From Chromobacterium sp. ATCC 53434 (GTDB lineage: Bacteria > Pseudomonadota > Gammaproteobacteria > Burkholderiales > Chromobacteriaceae), in contig NZ_CP025429.1 in assembly GCF_002848345.1 (NCBI RefSeq), forward strand, positions 2,976,001 to 3,040,000: DNA of 64,000 nt, given 5' to 3'. This document shows, piece by piece, positions 10,784-19,576 of the stretch; the stretch's first letter is position 1, and the number at the start of each line of letters is the position of its first letter. The position numbers and the translations under genes are program-made. Below the pieces are notes generated by a model. It was not told the origin of the DNA, ran no database searches, and was given only the letters and a program-made list of their open reading frames with translations.

Positions 10784-11327
10784 CTCGCATCCTCCCGCCC
10801 AGGTGAGCCGCCAGCCAATGCAGGCCGACTATCGATTTACTGTCGCAGATCTCCCCGGTCAGCGCCATTGTCATCGCCCGCTCCAGCGGCACGGTCAGCA
10901 CTTCCAGGAATTCCCCGTCGTCCAGCTTTCTCTCATTCAGGATAAGATCCTGTGCCAGATAGTAGCTGATTTTTTCGTTGGAGTAGCCGATGCAGGGATG
11001 GGCGGTGCCGAGATAGGTCCAGTTGTCGGAACGGTAGCCGGTTTCCTCGAACAACTCGCGCCGCGCCGTCGCTTCCGGCGCCTCGCCCGAATCGATCTTG
11101 CCGGCGGGGATTTCGACGAATTCGCGCCCGGCCGGATAACGGTACTGGCGCTCCAGCACCAGGCCGCCGTCCGCGGTCAGCGCCAGGATCGCGACCGCGC
11201 CGGGATGCAGGATGTACTCGCGCTGGGCCTCGCCGCCGTCCGGCAGCGCCACCCTGTCCTTGCGCACTTGCAGAAAACCGCCCTGGTAGACCAGGTCCGA
11301 CGACAGCTGTTTTTCAAGCAGATCCAC
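10770..11327 (-). CDS. nudF: ADP-ribose pyrophosphatase, Nudix family
   Basis: Hydrolyses ADP-ribose and related nucleoside diphosphate compounds. The 185-residue protein holds a complete Nudix box, GKIDSGEAPEATARRELFEE followed by TGY, near residues 75-97, preceded by the NudF-type LVLERQYRYPAGREFVEIPAG. Downstream YLGTAHPCIGYSNEKI is also typical of ADP-ribose pyrophosphatases. It overlaps both the DUF2062 gene upstream and pilZ downstream by 14 bases. Confidence 0.93.
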   Translation of the reverse strand: MDLLEKQLSSDLVYQGGFLQVRKDRVALPDGGEAQREYILHPGAVAILALTADGGLVLERQYRYPAGREFVEIPAGKIDSGEAPEATARRELFEETGYRSDNWTYLGTAHPCIGYSNEKISYYLAQDLILNERKLDDGEFLEVLTVPLERAMTMALTGEICDSKSIVGLHWLAAHLGGRMRGVPI

Positions 11328-11871
11328 ACTTTGCCTTTCTGTTGTTCCAGGCGCTGACCACGGCCCAGCGCCACAATAGCCGCGTGGCCAGATAGCCGGC
11401 CAGGCCCAGCGTCGCGCCCAGCGCCGGCATGCCGACCAGCAAGGGCCAGCCCAGTCCGATCAACCACTGCAGCGTCTGCGCCAGCCAGGCCGACAGCCCC
11501 ATGCCGAACAGGCTGGGCGGCGCCGCCATCGCGACCGAGGCGCCGCCGCCGAGCAGCCACTGCCCGTAACGATAAGCCAGGTAGTACAGCGGCAGCACCG
11601 TCAGCGGATTGCTGTACAGCGACACCACCATCGCCGCCGGCAGATTGACGCGCAGCAGCAGGGCCAGCACCAGCGCGGTGGCCTTCTGGGTGAAGCCGGG
11701 CATCACGCCCGAATACAGGCCGACGGCGACGCCCATCGCCACTTTGCGGCGGTTGAACGACCAGCAGGCCGGCCTGTCCAGCCACGGCGCCAGCCAGCGC
11801 ATGCCCGGCTGGGCGAACCAGTGCTGTCGCTGCTCGGCGAAACGCCGCATTTTCCTCTTGAACCAGCTCAT
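11314..11871 (-). CDS. DUF2062 family inner membrane protein
   Basis: Membrane protein of about 185 residues with a basic, aromatic N-terminus (MSWFKRKMRRFAEQRQHWF), the DUF2062 core FNRRKVAMGVAVGLYSGVMP and NPLTVLPLYYLAYRYG, and three to four hydrophobic helices. Possible starts also exist at 11889 and 11919; none has a clear ribosome site, and 11871 fits the family's usual beginning best. It is the first gene of the DUF2062-nudF-pilZ operon. Function unknown; the family often accompanies envelope and sugar-phosphate genes. Confidence 0.85.
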   Translation of the reverse strand: MSWFKRKMRRFAEQRQHWFAQPGMRWLAPWLDRPACWSFNRRKVAMGVAVGLYSGVMPGFTQKATALVLALLLRVNLPAAMVVSLYSNPLTVLPLYYLAYRYGQWLLGGGASVAMAAPPSLFGMGLSAWLAQTLQWLIGLGWPLLVGMPALGATLGLAGYLATRLLWRWAVVSAWNNRKAKCGSA

Positions 11872-11959
11872 TCGATGTTTATATGCCATCGCGTTGCCGT
11901 TAAGCCACACCGGAACCATCCCGGCGACGCGATTTTAGTTGTCAAAACTTCGGGAATAA

Positions 11960-11977
11960 TTTAAACAAGCGTTTGAA
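11960..11977. promoter_or_regulatory. Candidate PsrA/TetR-type operator upstream of acyl-CoA dehydrogenase
   Basis: TTTAAACAAGCGTTTGAA is a near palindrome in which AAAC-N4-GTTTG matches the published form of PsrA fatty-acid repressor boxes (GAAAC-N(2-4)-GTTTC-like). It lies about 85 bases before an acyl-CoA dehydrogenase start, a typical target of such repressors. No psrA gene is in the window. Confidence 0.45.
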
Positions 11978-12062
11978 TTAACGCCCCACCCGAACAGGGG
12001 TCATCATAAAACGTATCGACCTGGCACGCACCAGGCGGCACCAAACCGAACGGAGAAACCGA

Positions 12063-13847
12063 ATGCCTGCCTATCAAGCCCCGCTGCGCGACTTTGATTT
12101 CGTTCTCAACGAATTGATCAAGATACAGGACATCATCCCGATGTTGCCGGGTTATGAAGAAGCCACCCCGGACATTTTCCGCGCCTACCTGGAACAGGCG
12201 GCGCAATTCTGCGAATCGGAACTGGCGCCGCTGAACCGCCAGGGCGACGAGGAAGGCTGTCAGTACGACAGCGCCACCAAGGCGGTGACCACCCCGACCG
12301 GCTTCAAGGAAGCGTACCGGCAATACTGCGAGCTGGGCTTTCCGGCGCTGGACTGCGACCCGGCCTACGGCGGCCAGGGCCTGCCGAAGAGCCTGGCCTT
12401 CCCCATCATGGAAATGCAGTGCGCCGCCAATGTCGCCTGGTCGATGTACCCGGGATTGTCGCACGGCGCCTACGCCGCCATCCACGCCCACGGCACCGAC
12501 GAGCAGAAGGCCGCCTACCTGCCCCGGCTGGTCGACGGCAGCTGGACCGGCACCATGTGCCTGACCGAGCCGCACTGCGGCACCGATCTCGGCCTGCTGA
12601 AAGCCCGCGCCGAGCCGAACACCGACGGCAGCTACCGCATCACCGGCACCAAGATCTTCATCTCGGCCGGCGAGCACGATCTGTCGGCCAATATCGTCCA
12701 TCTGGTGCTGGCCCGCCTGCCGGGCGCGCCGAAGGACGTCAAGGGCATCTCGCTGTTCATCGTGCCCAAGTTCCTCGACGGCGGCGCGCGCAACACCGTG
12801 TCCTGCGGCAGCCTGGAACACAAGATGGGCATCAAGGCCAACGCCACCGCCGTCATCAATCTGGACAGCGCCCAGGGCTGGCTGATAGGCGAGCCGAACA
12901 AGGGCCTGGCCTGCATGTTCACGATGATGAACGCCGCCCGGCTGGGCTGCGGCATGCAGGGCCTGGGCCTGGGCGAGGCCTCGTTCCAGGGCGCGCTGGG
13001 CTATGCCCGCGAGCGGCTGCAGATGCGCTCGCTGAACGGCGCCAAACATCCGGAACAGCCGGCCGACCCCATCATCGTCCATCCGGACGTGCGCCGCATG
13101 CTGCTGACGCAGAAGGCCTATACCGAAGCCGGCCGCGCGCTGGCGGCGCTGCTGGCGCTGCAGCTGGACATCGAGGACAAGCACGAGGACGCCGCCGTCC
13201 GCGCCGACGCCGCCGATCTGGTGGCGCTGCTGACCCCGGTCGCCAAGGCCTTCCTGACTGACAACGGCTATACCGCCGCCAATCTGGGCATGCAGGTCTT
13301 CGGCGGCCACGGCTATATCCGCGAATGGGGCATGGAGCAGCTGGTGCGCGACGCCCGCATCTCGCAGATCTACGAAGGCACCAACGGCATCCAGGCGATA
13401 GACTTGCTGGGCCGCAAGGTGCTGCTGGACCAGGGCGCCAAGCTGCGCAAGTTCACCAAGCTGATCCACGCCTTCTGCCAGCAGCACGAGGGCCATGCCC
13501 TGCTGGGCGAATTCGTCGCCCCGCTGTCCAAGCTGCTGAAGGAAGTCGGCGAAATCACCATGGGCGTCGGCATGGCCAGCCTGCAGGACAAGGACGAAGC
13601 CGGCGCCGCCGCCAGCGACTACCTACGCCTGCTGGGCCACCTGACCTACGCCTGGCTGTGGGCGCGGATGGCGGCGGTGGCCCATGACAGCCTGGGCCGG
13701 GGCGAGGACGCGTTCTATCAGGCCAAGATCGCCACCGCGCGCTTCTACTACGCCAAGCTGCTGCCGGAGGCCGAGGCGCTGAAGGCCAGCATCAAGGCCG
13801 GCGCCAAGCCGCTGATGGCGCTGGACGACGAGCATTTCGCCTTCTGA
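12063..13847 (+). CDS. Acyl-CoA dehydrogenase, large DmdC/AcdA-like type
   Basis: FAD-dependent acyl-CoA dehydrogenase of 594 residues, the long type with a C-terminal extension seen in 3-methylmercaptopropionyl-CoA dehydrogenase-like and broad fatty acyl enzymes. Key segments are MCLTEPHCGTDLGLLKARAE (substrate/FAD loop), GTKIFISAGEHDL, FGGHGYIREWGMEQLVRDAR, and QIYEGTNGIQAIDLLGRKV, whose glutamate is the usual catalytic base. The C-terminal 150 residues are helical. A ribosome site GGAGAAACCGA precedes the ATG. The candidate PsrA-like box upstream suggests fatty-acid control. A hairpin terminator follows. Confidence 0.92.
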   Translation: MPAYQAPLRDFDFVLNELIKIQDIIPMLPGYEEATPDIFRAYLEQAAQFCESELAPLNRQGDEEGCQYDSATKAVTTPTGFKEAYRQYCELGFPALDCDPAYGGQGLPKSLAFPIMEMQCAANVAWSMYPGLSHGAYAAIHAHGTDEQKAAYLPRLVDGSWTGTMCLTEPHCGTDLGLLKARAEPNTDGSYRITGTKIFISAGEHDLSANIVHLVLARLPGAPKDVKGISLFIVPKFLDGGARNTVSCGSLEHKMGIKANATAVINLDSAQGWLIGEPNKGLACMFTMMNAARLGCGMQGLGLGEASFQGALGYARERLQMRSLNGAKHPEQPADPIIVHPDVRRMLLTQKAYTEAGRALAALLALQLDIEDKHEDAAVRADAADLVALLTPVAKAFLTDNGYTAANLGMQVFGGHGYIREWGMEQLVRDARISQIYEGTNGIQAIDLLGRKVLLDQGAKLRKFTKLIHAFCQQHEGHALLGEFVAPLSKLLKEVGEITMGVGMASLQDKDEAGAAASDYLRLLGHLTYAWLWARMAAVAHDSLGRGEDAFYQAKIATARFYYAKLLPEAEALKASIKAGAKPLMALDDEHFAF

Positions 13848-13872
13848 TCCTGCTAAAGTACGGTTGAACTCG

Positions 13873-13910
13873 GGCCGCATTCCTGCATGGAATGCGGCCT
13901 GTTGCGTTTT
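13873..13910 (+). terminator. Rho-independent terminator after acyl-CoA dehydrogenase
   Basis: GGCCGCATTCC (13873-13883) pairs exactly with GGAATGCGGCC (13889-13899) around a 5-base loop, followed by TGTTGCGTTTT. Confidence 0.8.
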
Positions 13911-14048
13911 ACCCAGCAAAACTACCTAGCGTTTGCGATCCGGCCGCAAGTTTTCCGTTCCGCTGCCGAAATCAAGTCATACTGACAGTAGTTCCCTCAA
14001 CCCGATACAGTGCGCCAGATGGCAGCGACGCACCGACAGGAGTCCGTG

Positions 14049-14708
14049 ATGTCGATTTCCTCCCTGAACAGCAACCAAGCCGGCCAGACGGGACAGACCG
14101 GCGCTTCGTCCCAGACTCAAACCGGCGCCTACAACGCCCAGACCGCCCGCAACCAGCTGAACGCCACGCTGGTGGAATCGCTGAGCGTGTCGATCAGCAG
14201 CGGCAAGCAGTCGCAATCGCTGCTGTTCCAGGCCTCGATCACCCACATCAATCAGATCCTGAACGCCGACTTCTCGAACCAGGACGGCTCGCAACAGGGC
14301 CAGAGCGGCACCTCCGTCCAGATCAGCAGCACCCAGCTGAGCATCACGGTGCAACAGCAGGACAGCCAGAGCGGCAGCGACGACGACACCTCGCCGCAGG
14401 CGACCTCGCAACGCATCCTGCAAGGCGCGCTGGGCATGTTCGGCCTGTATCAGCAACAGCATCCCGAGCAAAGCACCTCCGACCAGGCGCAGAACTTCAT
14501 CAAGCTGATCCGCCAGGGCTTCGAGCAGGGTTATCAGGAAGCGACCGACGTGCTGAAGAAGCTGAACGTGTTCAACGGCGACGTCTCCGACGGCGTGCAG
14601 CAGACGCACGACCTGGTCGAGAAAGGCCTGGACGCCTTCCTGCAGCAATACCAGGGCAGCAGCACCCAGCAAGCCGCTTCCGGCGCCGCCCAGGACAGCG
14701 GCAGCTAG
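14049..14708 (+). CDS. Hypothetical Gln/Ser-rich protein, DUF5610-like
   Basis: Acid, Gln/Ser/Thr-rich protein of 219 residues, no signal peptide and no membrane helix. The start MSISSLNSNQAGQTGQTG follows the site CAGGAG. A low-complexity head (residues 1-35) is followed by a helical part with SKQS-type repeats, SITHINQILNADF, and a second helical block ILQGALGMFGLYQQQHPEQS and GFEQGYQEATDVLKKLNVF. The resemblance to DUF5610 proteins is from memory and tentative. The second block is clearly shared with the next gene, so the two are paralogues in a probable operon (25-base gap). Confidence 0.75.
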   Translation: MSISSLNSNQAGQTGQTGASSQTQTGAYNAQTARNQLNATLVESLSVSISSGKQSQSLLFQASITHINQILNADFSNQDGSQQGQSGTSVQISSTQLSITVQQQDSQSGSDDDTSPQATSQRILQGALGMFGLYQQQHPEQSTSDQAQNFIKLIRQGFEQGYQEATDVLKKLNVFNGDVSDGVQQTHDLVEKGLDAFLQQYQGSSTQQAASGAAQDSGS

Positions 14709-14733
14709 CAACTGAAACGGCGGAGCACTCGAC

Positions 14734-15249
14734 ATGGCCGCCATAGACGACATCATCATCCACGCCATCGGCGCGACGCAGCCTCGTCAGGGGGGCGACG
14801 GCGGCCTGCGCGACCTCGGCCATGCCGCCGACCGCGCGGGCCAGCTGCCGTTGCCGGACGACAACGCCGACATCCAGCTGAGCCACGGCCACCAGGCCGC
14901 CGAGCTGCTTTACAGCGCGACGATGGACCAGGTGGCCCGGCTGGCCGGCCTGGAACTGGACGCGGCGCTGCTGCAGGAAGGCGCGCTGCCGATGATCAGC
15001 CACAGCCAGCACCTGCTGCTGGGCGTCTCCGCGCTGTTCGAACGCTATTGCTCAGCCCATCCGCAAGAGGCGCAGTCCGACGCGCAGCGGGCCTTCGCGC
15101 CGCTGGCGCAGGCTGGCCTGGAGCACGGCTATCGCGAAACCTGCCAGGTGCTGCGCCAGCTGAAGGCTTACTCGCCGACCACCGCCGCCCAATTGCTGGG
15201 CCTGTTCATGCTGAGCGCACGGCTGCTGCGCGAACGGCTGTCGACTTAG
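14734..15249 (+). CDS. Hypothetical protein, paralogue of the preceding gene's C-terminal half
   Basis: Protein of 171 residues, MAAIDDIIIHAIGATQP at the start, cytoplasmic by appearance. Its second half (LLGVSALFERYCSAHPQEAQ, then GLEHGYRETCQVLRQLKAYS) lines up with the preceding protein's GMFGLYQQQHPEQS and GFEQGYQEATDVLKKLNVF, sharing HP-Q/E, SD-A, G-E-GY-E and VL-L. Function unknown. It ends 36 bases before the convergent yqhD stop; no obvious terminator in that gap. Confidence 0.75.
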   Translation: MAAIDDIIIHAIGATQPRQGGDGGLRDLGHAADRAGQLPLPDDNADIQLSHGHQAAELLYSATMDQVARLAGLELDAALLQEGALPMISHSQHLLLGVSALFERYCSAHPQEAQSDAQRAFAPLAQAGLEHGYRETCQVLRQLKAYSPTTAAQLLGLFMLSARLLRERLST

Positions 15250-15285
15250 AGCCTCCGACAAATTCACAATGGCGCCGCCTGGCCA

Positions 15286-16443
15286 TCAGTCGTCGCAACA
15301 GGCCCGCACGATACGCTCCACCGCCGCGTCGTCCAGCATGCCGCCCTCTCCCAGCCGCAGCGGGCCGTCGCGGCGCAGCTGCGACATCAGCCTGTCCGAC
15401 GCGCCGGCGCCGACCACGCCCTCGTCGGCCAACCGGACCGGCATGCCCAGGCCGCGGTACAGCGCGGTGATTCGTTCCACCACCTGTCCGGGCGCCAGGC
15501 CGGGCGCATCGAACACCCGCTCCCCCATCTGCCCTAGCTTGGCGGCCTTGCGCTCCGCCGTCTCGCGCAGCAGCGCCGGCTGGACGATGGACAGCGTGCG
15601 GCCGTGGTCTATGTTGTACAGCGCGGTCAGCCCCCGGCCGATGCGGTGGGTCGCCCAGTCGTGCGGCACGCCCAGCCCCAGCGTGCCGGACAGGGCCTGG
15701 TTGGCCGCCCACATCATGTTCTGCCGCCAGTCCAGGCTGCGCCGCTCGTCGAAACGCAAGGCCAGCCGATACAGCGCGCGCAGCACAGCCTCGGCGCTGC
15801 CGTCCTGCACCAGGGCGCCCACCGGATAGGTCAGATATTGTTCGCAGGCGTGGACGAAGGCGTCCACCACGCCGTTGGCCAGTTGCCGGTCCGGCAGCGT
15901 CGACAGGGTGTCGGGATCGAGGACGGCAAAGCGCGGCTGCAGCAGCGGCGAACGGAAGCTCAGCTTGTCCTCGCTGGACAAGCGGGAGATCACCGAGGTG
16001 CCGTTGCCCTCAGAGCCGGTGGCGGCCAGCGTCAGCACGGCGCCGACAGGCAGGGCGGCCACGACCGGCTGCCGGCCGCAGACCAACTCCCAGCCGTCGC
16101 CGCCGTGCAAGGCCGCCGCCGCCAGGTATTTGGCGCCGTCTATCACCGAGCCGCCGCCGACCGCCAGGATGAAGTCGCGCCCGGTGCCGCGCAATTGCGC
16201 CAGCGCCCGGGACAGCACTTCGACCGACGGATTGGGCTCCACGCCGCCGAACTCGTTCCAGTCGTGTCCGGCCAGCGCGCCGACCAGTTGCTCGTACACG
16301 CCGTTGCGCTTGATCGAACCGCCGCCGTACAGCAGCAGGATGCGGGCGCCGGCGGGCAGCAGATCGGCCAGACCACCAAGCGCGCCGGCGCCGAAGCGGA
16401 TGCGGGTGGCCGGCTGGTAATCGAAACTCAGGACGGGAAACAT
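15286..16443 (-). CDS. yqhD: NADPH-dependent aldehyde reductase YqhD (iron-type alcohol dehydrogenase)
   Basis: Metal-dependent alcohol dehydrogenase of 385 residues, close in length and order of motifs to E. coli YqhD, which reduces short-chain and lipid-peroxidation aldehydes with NADPH. Visible are LLLYGGGSIKRNGVYEQLV, EFGGVEPNPSVEVL, LAVGGGSVIDGAKYLAAAA (nucleotide loop), ANGVVDAFVHACEQYL (metal ligands), MWAANQALSGTLGLGVPHDW and the histidines of DWATH and DHGRTL. The ATG at 16441-16443 has AGGAAAAA upstream. The regulator YqhC, often adjacent, is absent here; a MITE lies directly upstream of the gene. Confidence 0.92.
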   Translation of the reverse strand: MFPVLSFDYQPATRIRFGAGALGGLADLLPAGARILLLYGGGSIKRNGVYEQLVGALAGHDWNEFGGVEPNPSVEVLSRALAQLRGTGRDFILAVGGGSVIDGAKYLAAAALHGGDGWELVCGRQPVVAALPVGAVLTLAATGSEGNGTSVISRLSSEDKLSFRSPLLQPRFAVLDPDTLSTLPDRQLANGVVDAFVHACEQYLTYPVGALVQDGSAEAVLRALYRLALRFDERRSLDWRQNMMWAANQALSGTLGLGVPHDWATHRIGRGLTALYNIDHGRTLSIVQPALLRETAERKAAKLGQMGERVFDAPGLAPGQVVERITALYRGLGMPVRLADEGVVGAGASDRLMSQLRRDGPLRLGEGGMLDDAAVERIVRACCDD

Positions 16444-16492
16444 AGTTTTTCCTGTAAATGGCGGAACGCCCGCCATGCCAAAAACATTCTAA

Positions 16493-16759
16493 GAGCCTGT
16501 TTACGATCTTTTTGCGGCATCGGCGGTTTTCTGCCGGATGCAGGGCGCGGAAAACGGCCCGCCGCAGTGTCGTTCACTGCCAGGGACGTTTGACAAAGCC
16601 ATGCGCCGGCAGAACACCGCCCCGAAGGGCAGCCCAGCCCGCAGGCCATCTGCCGCGTTGTCAGGCTAGGCCTTGGAATCACCAAGGCCTACGCCCTCCG
16701 CCTTGCATCTGGCCTGCGGGCTGGGCTGCGCTGCTCGGAGAAAGATCGTAAACAGGCTC
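16493..16759. mobile_element. MITE copy 1 (GAGCCTGTTTACGATC ends), carrying a nested insert
   Basis: Element of 267 bases bounded by inverted ends GAGCCTGTTTACGATCTTT and AAAGATCGTAAACAGGCTC and by TAA on both sides (16490-16492 and 16760-16762), a TNA-type target duplication as in IS5-family relatives. Its body matches the copies at 19396 and 46807 but has about 105 extra bases, the nested palindrome at 16629-16729. No coding capacity; it must be moved in trans. Confidence 0.88.
16629..16729. repeat. Nested palindromic element inside MITE copy 1
   Basis: The 20-base arm GCAGCCCAGCCCGCAGGCCA (16629-16648) has its exact complement at 16710-16729. In the centre a second perfect hairpin, TAGGCCTTGG-AATCA-CCAAGGCCTA, spans 16667-16691. 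The other two copies of the MITE lack this segment, so it was inserted secondarily. Confidence 0.85.
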
Positions 16760-16774
16760 TAACGCCGGGACAAG

Positions 16775-16800
16775 AAAAAAGCGGACCGGAGTCCGCTTTC
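16775..16800 (-). terminator. Rho-independent terminator after the YecA-like gene
   Basis: On the minus strand AAAGCGGAC pairs with GTCCGCTTT around TCCG, followed by a T-run; it lies 23 bases after the gene ending at 16823. Confidence 0.85.
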
Positions 16801-16822
16801 GCATCGAGAGGGAGGCCGTCGC

Positions 16823-17506
16823 TCAGTTGGCGCCGCAGCAGGCCTTGTACTTCTTGCCGCTGCCGCACGGGCACTGGTCGTTGCGGCCCACCTTGTCGCC
16901 GTCGCGGCGCACCGTCACCGGCGCCTGCCCCTTGGCGCGCCAGTAGCCGTACACCGCGGCCAGCGCGTCGCCGAGCTCTTCCTTGTAGCCGTCGACCTCT
17001 TCGTCGGTGAAGGTCAGCAGGTCTTCGCCGCCTTCCTCGTCCTCGAAGGCGCCGCCCAGCACCAGCATCGGCATCATCAGGCTTTCGAAGCCCTCGTCCT
17101 CCTCGGCGACCTCGAACCAGTCGGTATCGACCAGGTCGAGCGCGTACAGGTAGGCGTTGGCCCACGGCCAGTAGTCCGGCGCGCCCTCTTCCTCTTCGCT
17201 GTCTTCCTCGGCGTACAGGATCAGGTCCAGCTCGTCGCCGGCGGCCAGCGCGGCGCGGATGCTGTCGAACAGCTTCTGCAGCAGCGCCGCCAGCTCGGCC
17301 TCGTCCTCGGCATTCTCGAAGGCCGGCGCGTCGCCCAGCACTTCCGGCAGCCAGAAATCGGCATCCACCTGGTCCGGGCCGCTGGACAGCGCGGCGAAGA
17401 AGCCCTGCACTTCGTCCGGACGCATGGTGCTGCCGCTGGCCGACAACGGCGTCAGCAGCGTTTCGAGACGGGTCAGGTCTGCATCGTTGAAAGCGGTCAC
17501 GGTCAT
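16823..17506 (-). CDS. YecA/UPF0149 family protein with C-terminal SEC-C zinc motif
   Basis: Acidic protein of 227 residues. It starts [18 protein letters not shown] with AGAGGA upstream, preferred over a start 7 codons earlier. The UPF0149 body includes [20 protein letters not shown] and [12 protein letters not shown], and the last 20 residues hold the SEC-C zinc-binding motif [15 protein letters not shown], the same as in the SecA C-terminus. E. coli YecA and SecA share this tail and it can contact ribosomes; a chaperone-like or ribosome-associated role is plausible but not proven. Confidence 0.9.
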   Translation of the reverse strand: MTVTAFNDADLTRLETLLTPLSASGSTMRPDEVQGFFAALSSGPDQVDADFWLPEVLGDAPAFENAEDEAELAALLQKLFDSIRAALAAGDELDLILYAEEDSEEEEGAPDYWPWANAYLYALDLVDTDWFEVAEEDEGFESLMMPMLVLGGAFEDEEGGEDLLTFTDEEVDGYKEELGDALAAVYGYWRAKGQAPVTVRRDGDKVGRNDQCPCGSGKKYKACCGAN

Positions 17507-17597
17507 GGTGTCATTCCTCTGGATCAATCAGTCTGGCGGCATTGTAAGCCAAAAGCGCCGCACCGAGCGGGCATTTCACGCGCGGATTTGTCCGCGC

Positions 17598-19286
17598 TCA
17601 GACGGTCTCTTCGCCGGCCAGCCCCAGTTTTTGCAGCATCTTCTGCCGCATCATGTACTTCTGGATCTTGCCGGTGACCGTCATCGGAAAACCGTCGACG
17701 AACTCGATGTAACGCGGAATCTTGTAATGCGCGATATTGCCCCGGCAGAAGTCGCGGATCTCGTCGCCGCTGGCGGCCTCGCCGTCGCGCAGCCGGATCC
17801 AGGCGCACAACTCCTCGCCGTAGCGCGCGTCCGGCACGCCTATCACCTGCACCTCCAGTATCTTCGGATGGCGGTAGAGGAATTCCTCGATCTCGCGCGG
17901 GTAGATGTTTTCGCCGCCGCGGATCACCATGTCCTTGACCCGGCCGACGATGTTGACGGCGCCGTTGTCGCGCATCGTCGCCAGGTCGCCGCTGTGCATC
18001 CAGCCGGCCTCGTCGATGGCGGCGGCGCTCATCTCCCGATCGCCCCAGTAGCCCAGCATCACCGAATAGCCGCGCACGCACAGCTCGCCGCTTTGGCCCC
18101 GCGGCGCGATGCGGCCGTCGGCGTCGATTATCTTCACCTCCACGTGCGGATGGACGAAGCCGACGCTGCCGACCCTGAGCTCCAGTGGCGTGTCGACGGC
18201 GCTTTGCAGGCTGACCGGGCTGGTCTCGGTCATGCCGTAGCAGATGGTCAGCTCGGCCATGTGCATCCGCGCCACCACCTTGCGCATCACCTCCATCGGG
18301 CACGGGCTGCCGGCCATGATGCCGGTGCGCAGGCTGGACAGGTCGAAGCCGGCGAAGTCCGGGTGGTCCAGCATGGCGATGAACATCGTCGGCACGCCGT
18401 GCAAGGCGGTGCAGCGCTCCTCCGCCACCGCCTCCAGCACCGCCAGCGCGTCGAAGCCCTCGGCCGGGAACACCATCGCCGCGCCGTGGCACAGGCAGCA
18501 CAGCGAGCCCATCACCATGCCGAAGCAATGGTACAGCGGCACCGGGATGCACAGCCTGTCGTCGGGGCCCAGCCGCATCGCGTCGCCGACGAAGAAAGCA
18601 TTGTTCAGGATGTTGTGGTGCGACAGCGTCGCGCCCTTCGGATGGCCGGTGGTGCCGGAGGTGAACTGGATATTGACCGGCAGATCGAACTGCAGCGTCT
18701 CGCCCAGCGCCTGCAGCGCGGCCAGTTCGCCCGGCTCCACGTCCGCCTCCAGCGCCGAGAACGGCAGCATGCCCGGCGCCGCCGCCTCGCCCATCGCCAC
18801 CACCCAACGCAGGCCGGGCAGCCTCTCCGCCATCAGCTCGCCCGGGCGGCAGGCGTCCAGCTCCGGCGCCAGCTCGCGGATCATGCCGACGTAGTCGCTG
18901 CTCTTGAAGCCCGGCGCCAGCACCAGCGCGCGGCAATCGACCTTGTTCAGCGCGTATTCCAGTTCGGCGCGGCGGTAGGCCGGATTGATGTTGACCAGCA
19001 CCAGGCCGGCCTTGGCCGCGGCGAACTGCATCAACACCCATTCGACGCGGTTCTGCGACCAGATGCCGACCCGATCGCCGGGATTCAAGCCCAGGCGCAG
19101 CAGGCCGCAGGCGACGCGGTCCACCCGGCGCCTCAGTTCGGCATAGCTCCAGCTGACGTCCTGGTGGCGCACCCGCAGCGCCTGCCGCGCGGCGTGGCGC
19201 TCACAGGCCTGATCGAAAAAACGTCCTATGGTCAGACCGATCAGCGGCTGGCTGCCGGCGCCGCTGGCATAGCTGGGTTCGGACAT
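17598..19286 (-). CDS. Acyl-CoA synthetase (AMP-binding), LiuR-regulated
   Basis: ATP-dependent carboxylate-CoA ligase of 562 residues. Adenylation motifs are [18 protein letters not shown] near residue 210, [11 protein letters not shown] near residue 345, [26 protein letters not shown], and the C-terminal catalytic lysine in TVTGKIQKY. It resembles fatty/short-branched acyl-CoA synthetases linked with leucine and isovalerate use. A LiuR-type palindrome lies about 40 bases before its start and liuR is divergent, so it is likely part of the LiuR regulon with the operon at 29 kb. The exact acid is not known. Confidence 0.92.
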   Translation of the reverse strand: MSEPSYASGAGSQPLIGLTIGRFFDQACERHAARQALRVRHQDVSWSYAELRRRVDRVACGLLRLGLNPGDRVGIWSQNRVEWVLMQFAAAKAGLVLVNINPAYRRAELEYALNKVDCRALVLAPGFKSSDYVGMIRELAPELDACRPGELMAERLPGLRWVVAMGEAAAPGMLPFSALEADVEPGELAALQALGETLQFDLPVNIQFTSGTTGHPKGATLSHHNILNNAFFVGDAMRLGPDDRLCIPVPLYHCFGMVMGSLCCLCHGAAMVFPAEGFDALAVLEAVAEERCTALHGVPTMFIAMLDHPDFAGFDLSSLRTGIMAGSPCPMEVMRKVVARMHMAELTICYGMTETSPVSLQSAVDTPLELRVGSVGFVHPHVEVKIIDADGRIAPRGQSGELCVRGYSVMLGYWGDREMSAAAIDEAGWMHSGDLATMRDNGAVNIVGRVKDMVIRGGENIYPREIEEFLYRHPKILEVQVIGVPDARYGEELCAWIRLRDGEAASGDEIRDFCRGNIAHYKIPRYIEFVDGFPMTVTGKIQKYMMRQKMLQKLGLAGEETV

Positions 19287-19322
19287 CGGACGGCTCCCTA
19301 ATTATTTGCGACGATATCCAGG

Positions 19323-19348
19323 TTGACGATTACGTAAACGTAAATCAA
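19323..19348. promoter_or_regulatory. LiuR-type operator
   Basis: An imperfect palindrome spans 19323-19348; its core TTACGTAAACGTAA is shared with the site at 29267 in front of liuA. LiuR, a MerR-family regulator of branched-chain amino acid catabolism, is known to bind such TTACGTTTACGTAA-like sites in proteobacteria. It lies between the acyl-CoA synthetase and liuR. Confidence 0.82.
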
Positions 19349-19395
19349 GCTTTCATCAGTTGGCGTGGGAAAAACGCTACAATCGCCGCCTGCAA

Positions 19396-19563
19396 GAGCC
19401 TGTTCAAAGTCTTTTTGCGGCAGCGGCCGTTTTCTGCCGGATGCAGGGCGTCCAAAGCGGCCCGCCGCAGCGTCACTCACGGCAAGGGTGGTTTGCCAAA
19501 GCCCTGCGCCGACAGAAAACGGCCCCGGAAGCAGCTGTTCACAAAAAGACTTTGAACAGACTC
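19396..19563. mobile_element. MITE copy 2, between the LiuR site and liuR
   Basis: Element of 168 bases with ends GAGCCTGTTCAAAGTCTTTT and AAAAGACTTTGAACAGACTC. The flanks are CAA and TAA, one base off a TNA duplication. The body matches copies 1 and 3 (GCGGC, TTTTCTGCCGGATGCAGGGC and so on). It ends 13 bases before the liuR ATG, so the native liuR leader has been displaced and its ribosome site TAAGGAAAAC lies directly beside the element. Confidence 0.87.
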
Positions 19564-19576
19564 TAAGGAAAACATC

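Noticed and set aside
17259..19301. Long plus-strand frame opposite the acyl-CoA synthetase
   Set aside because: Antisense to a well-supported gene, with no ribosome site and a composition typical of codon shadowing.
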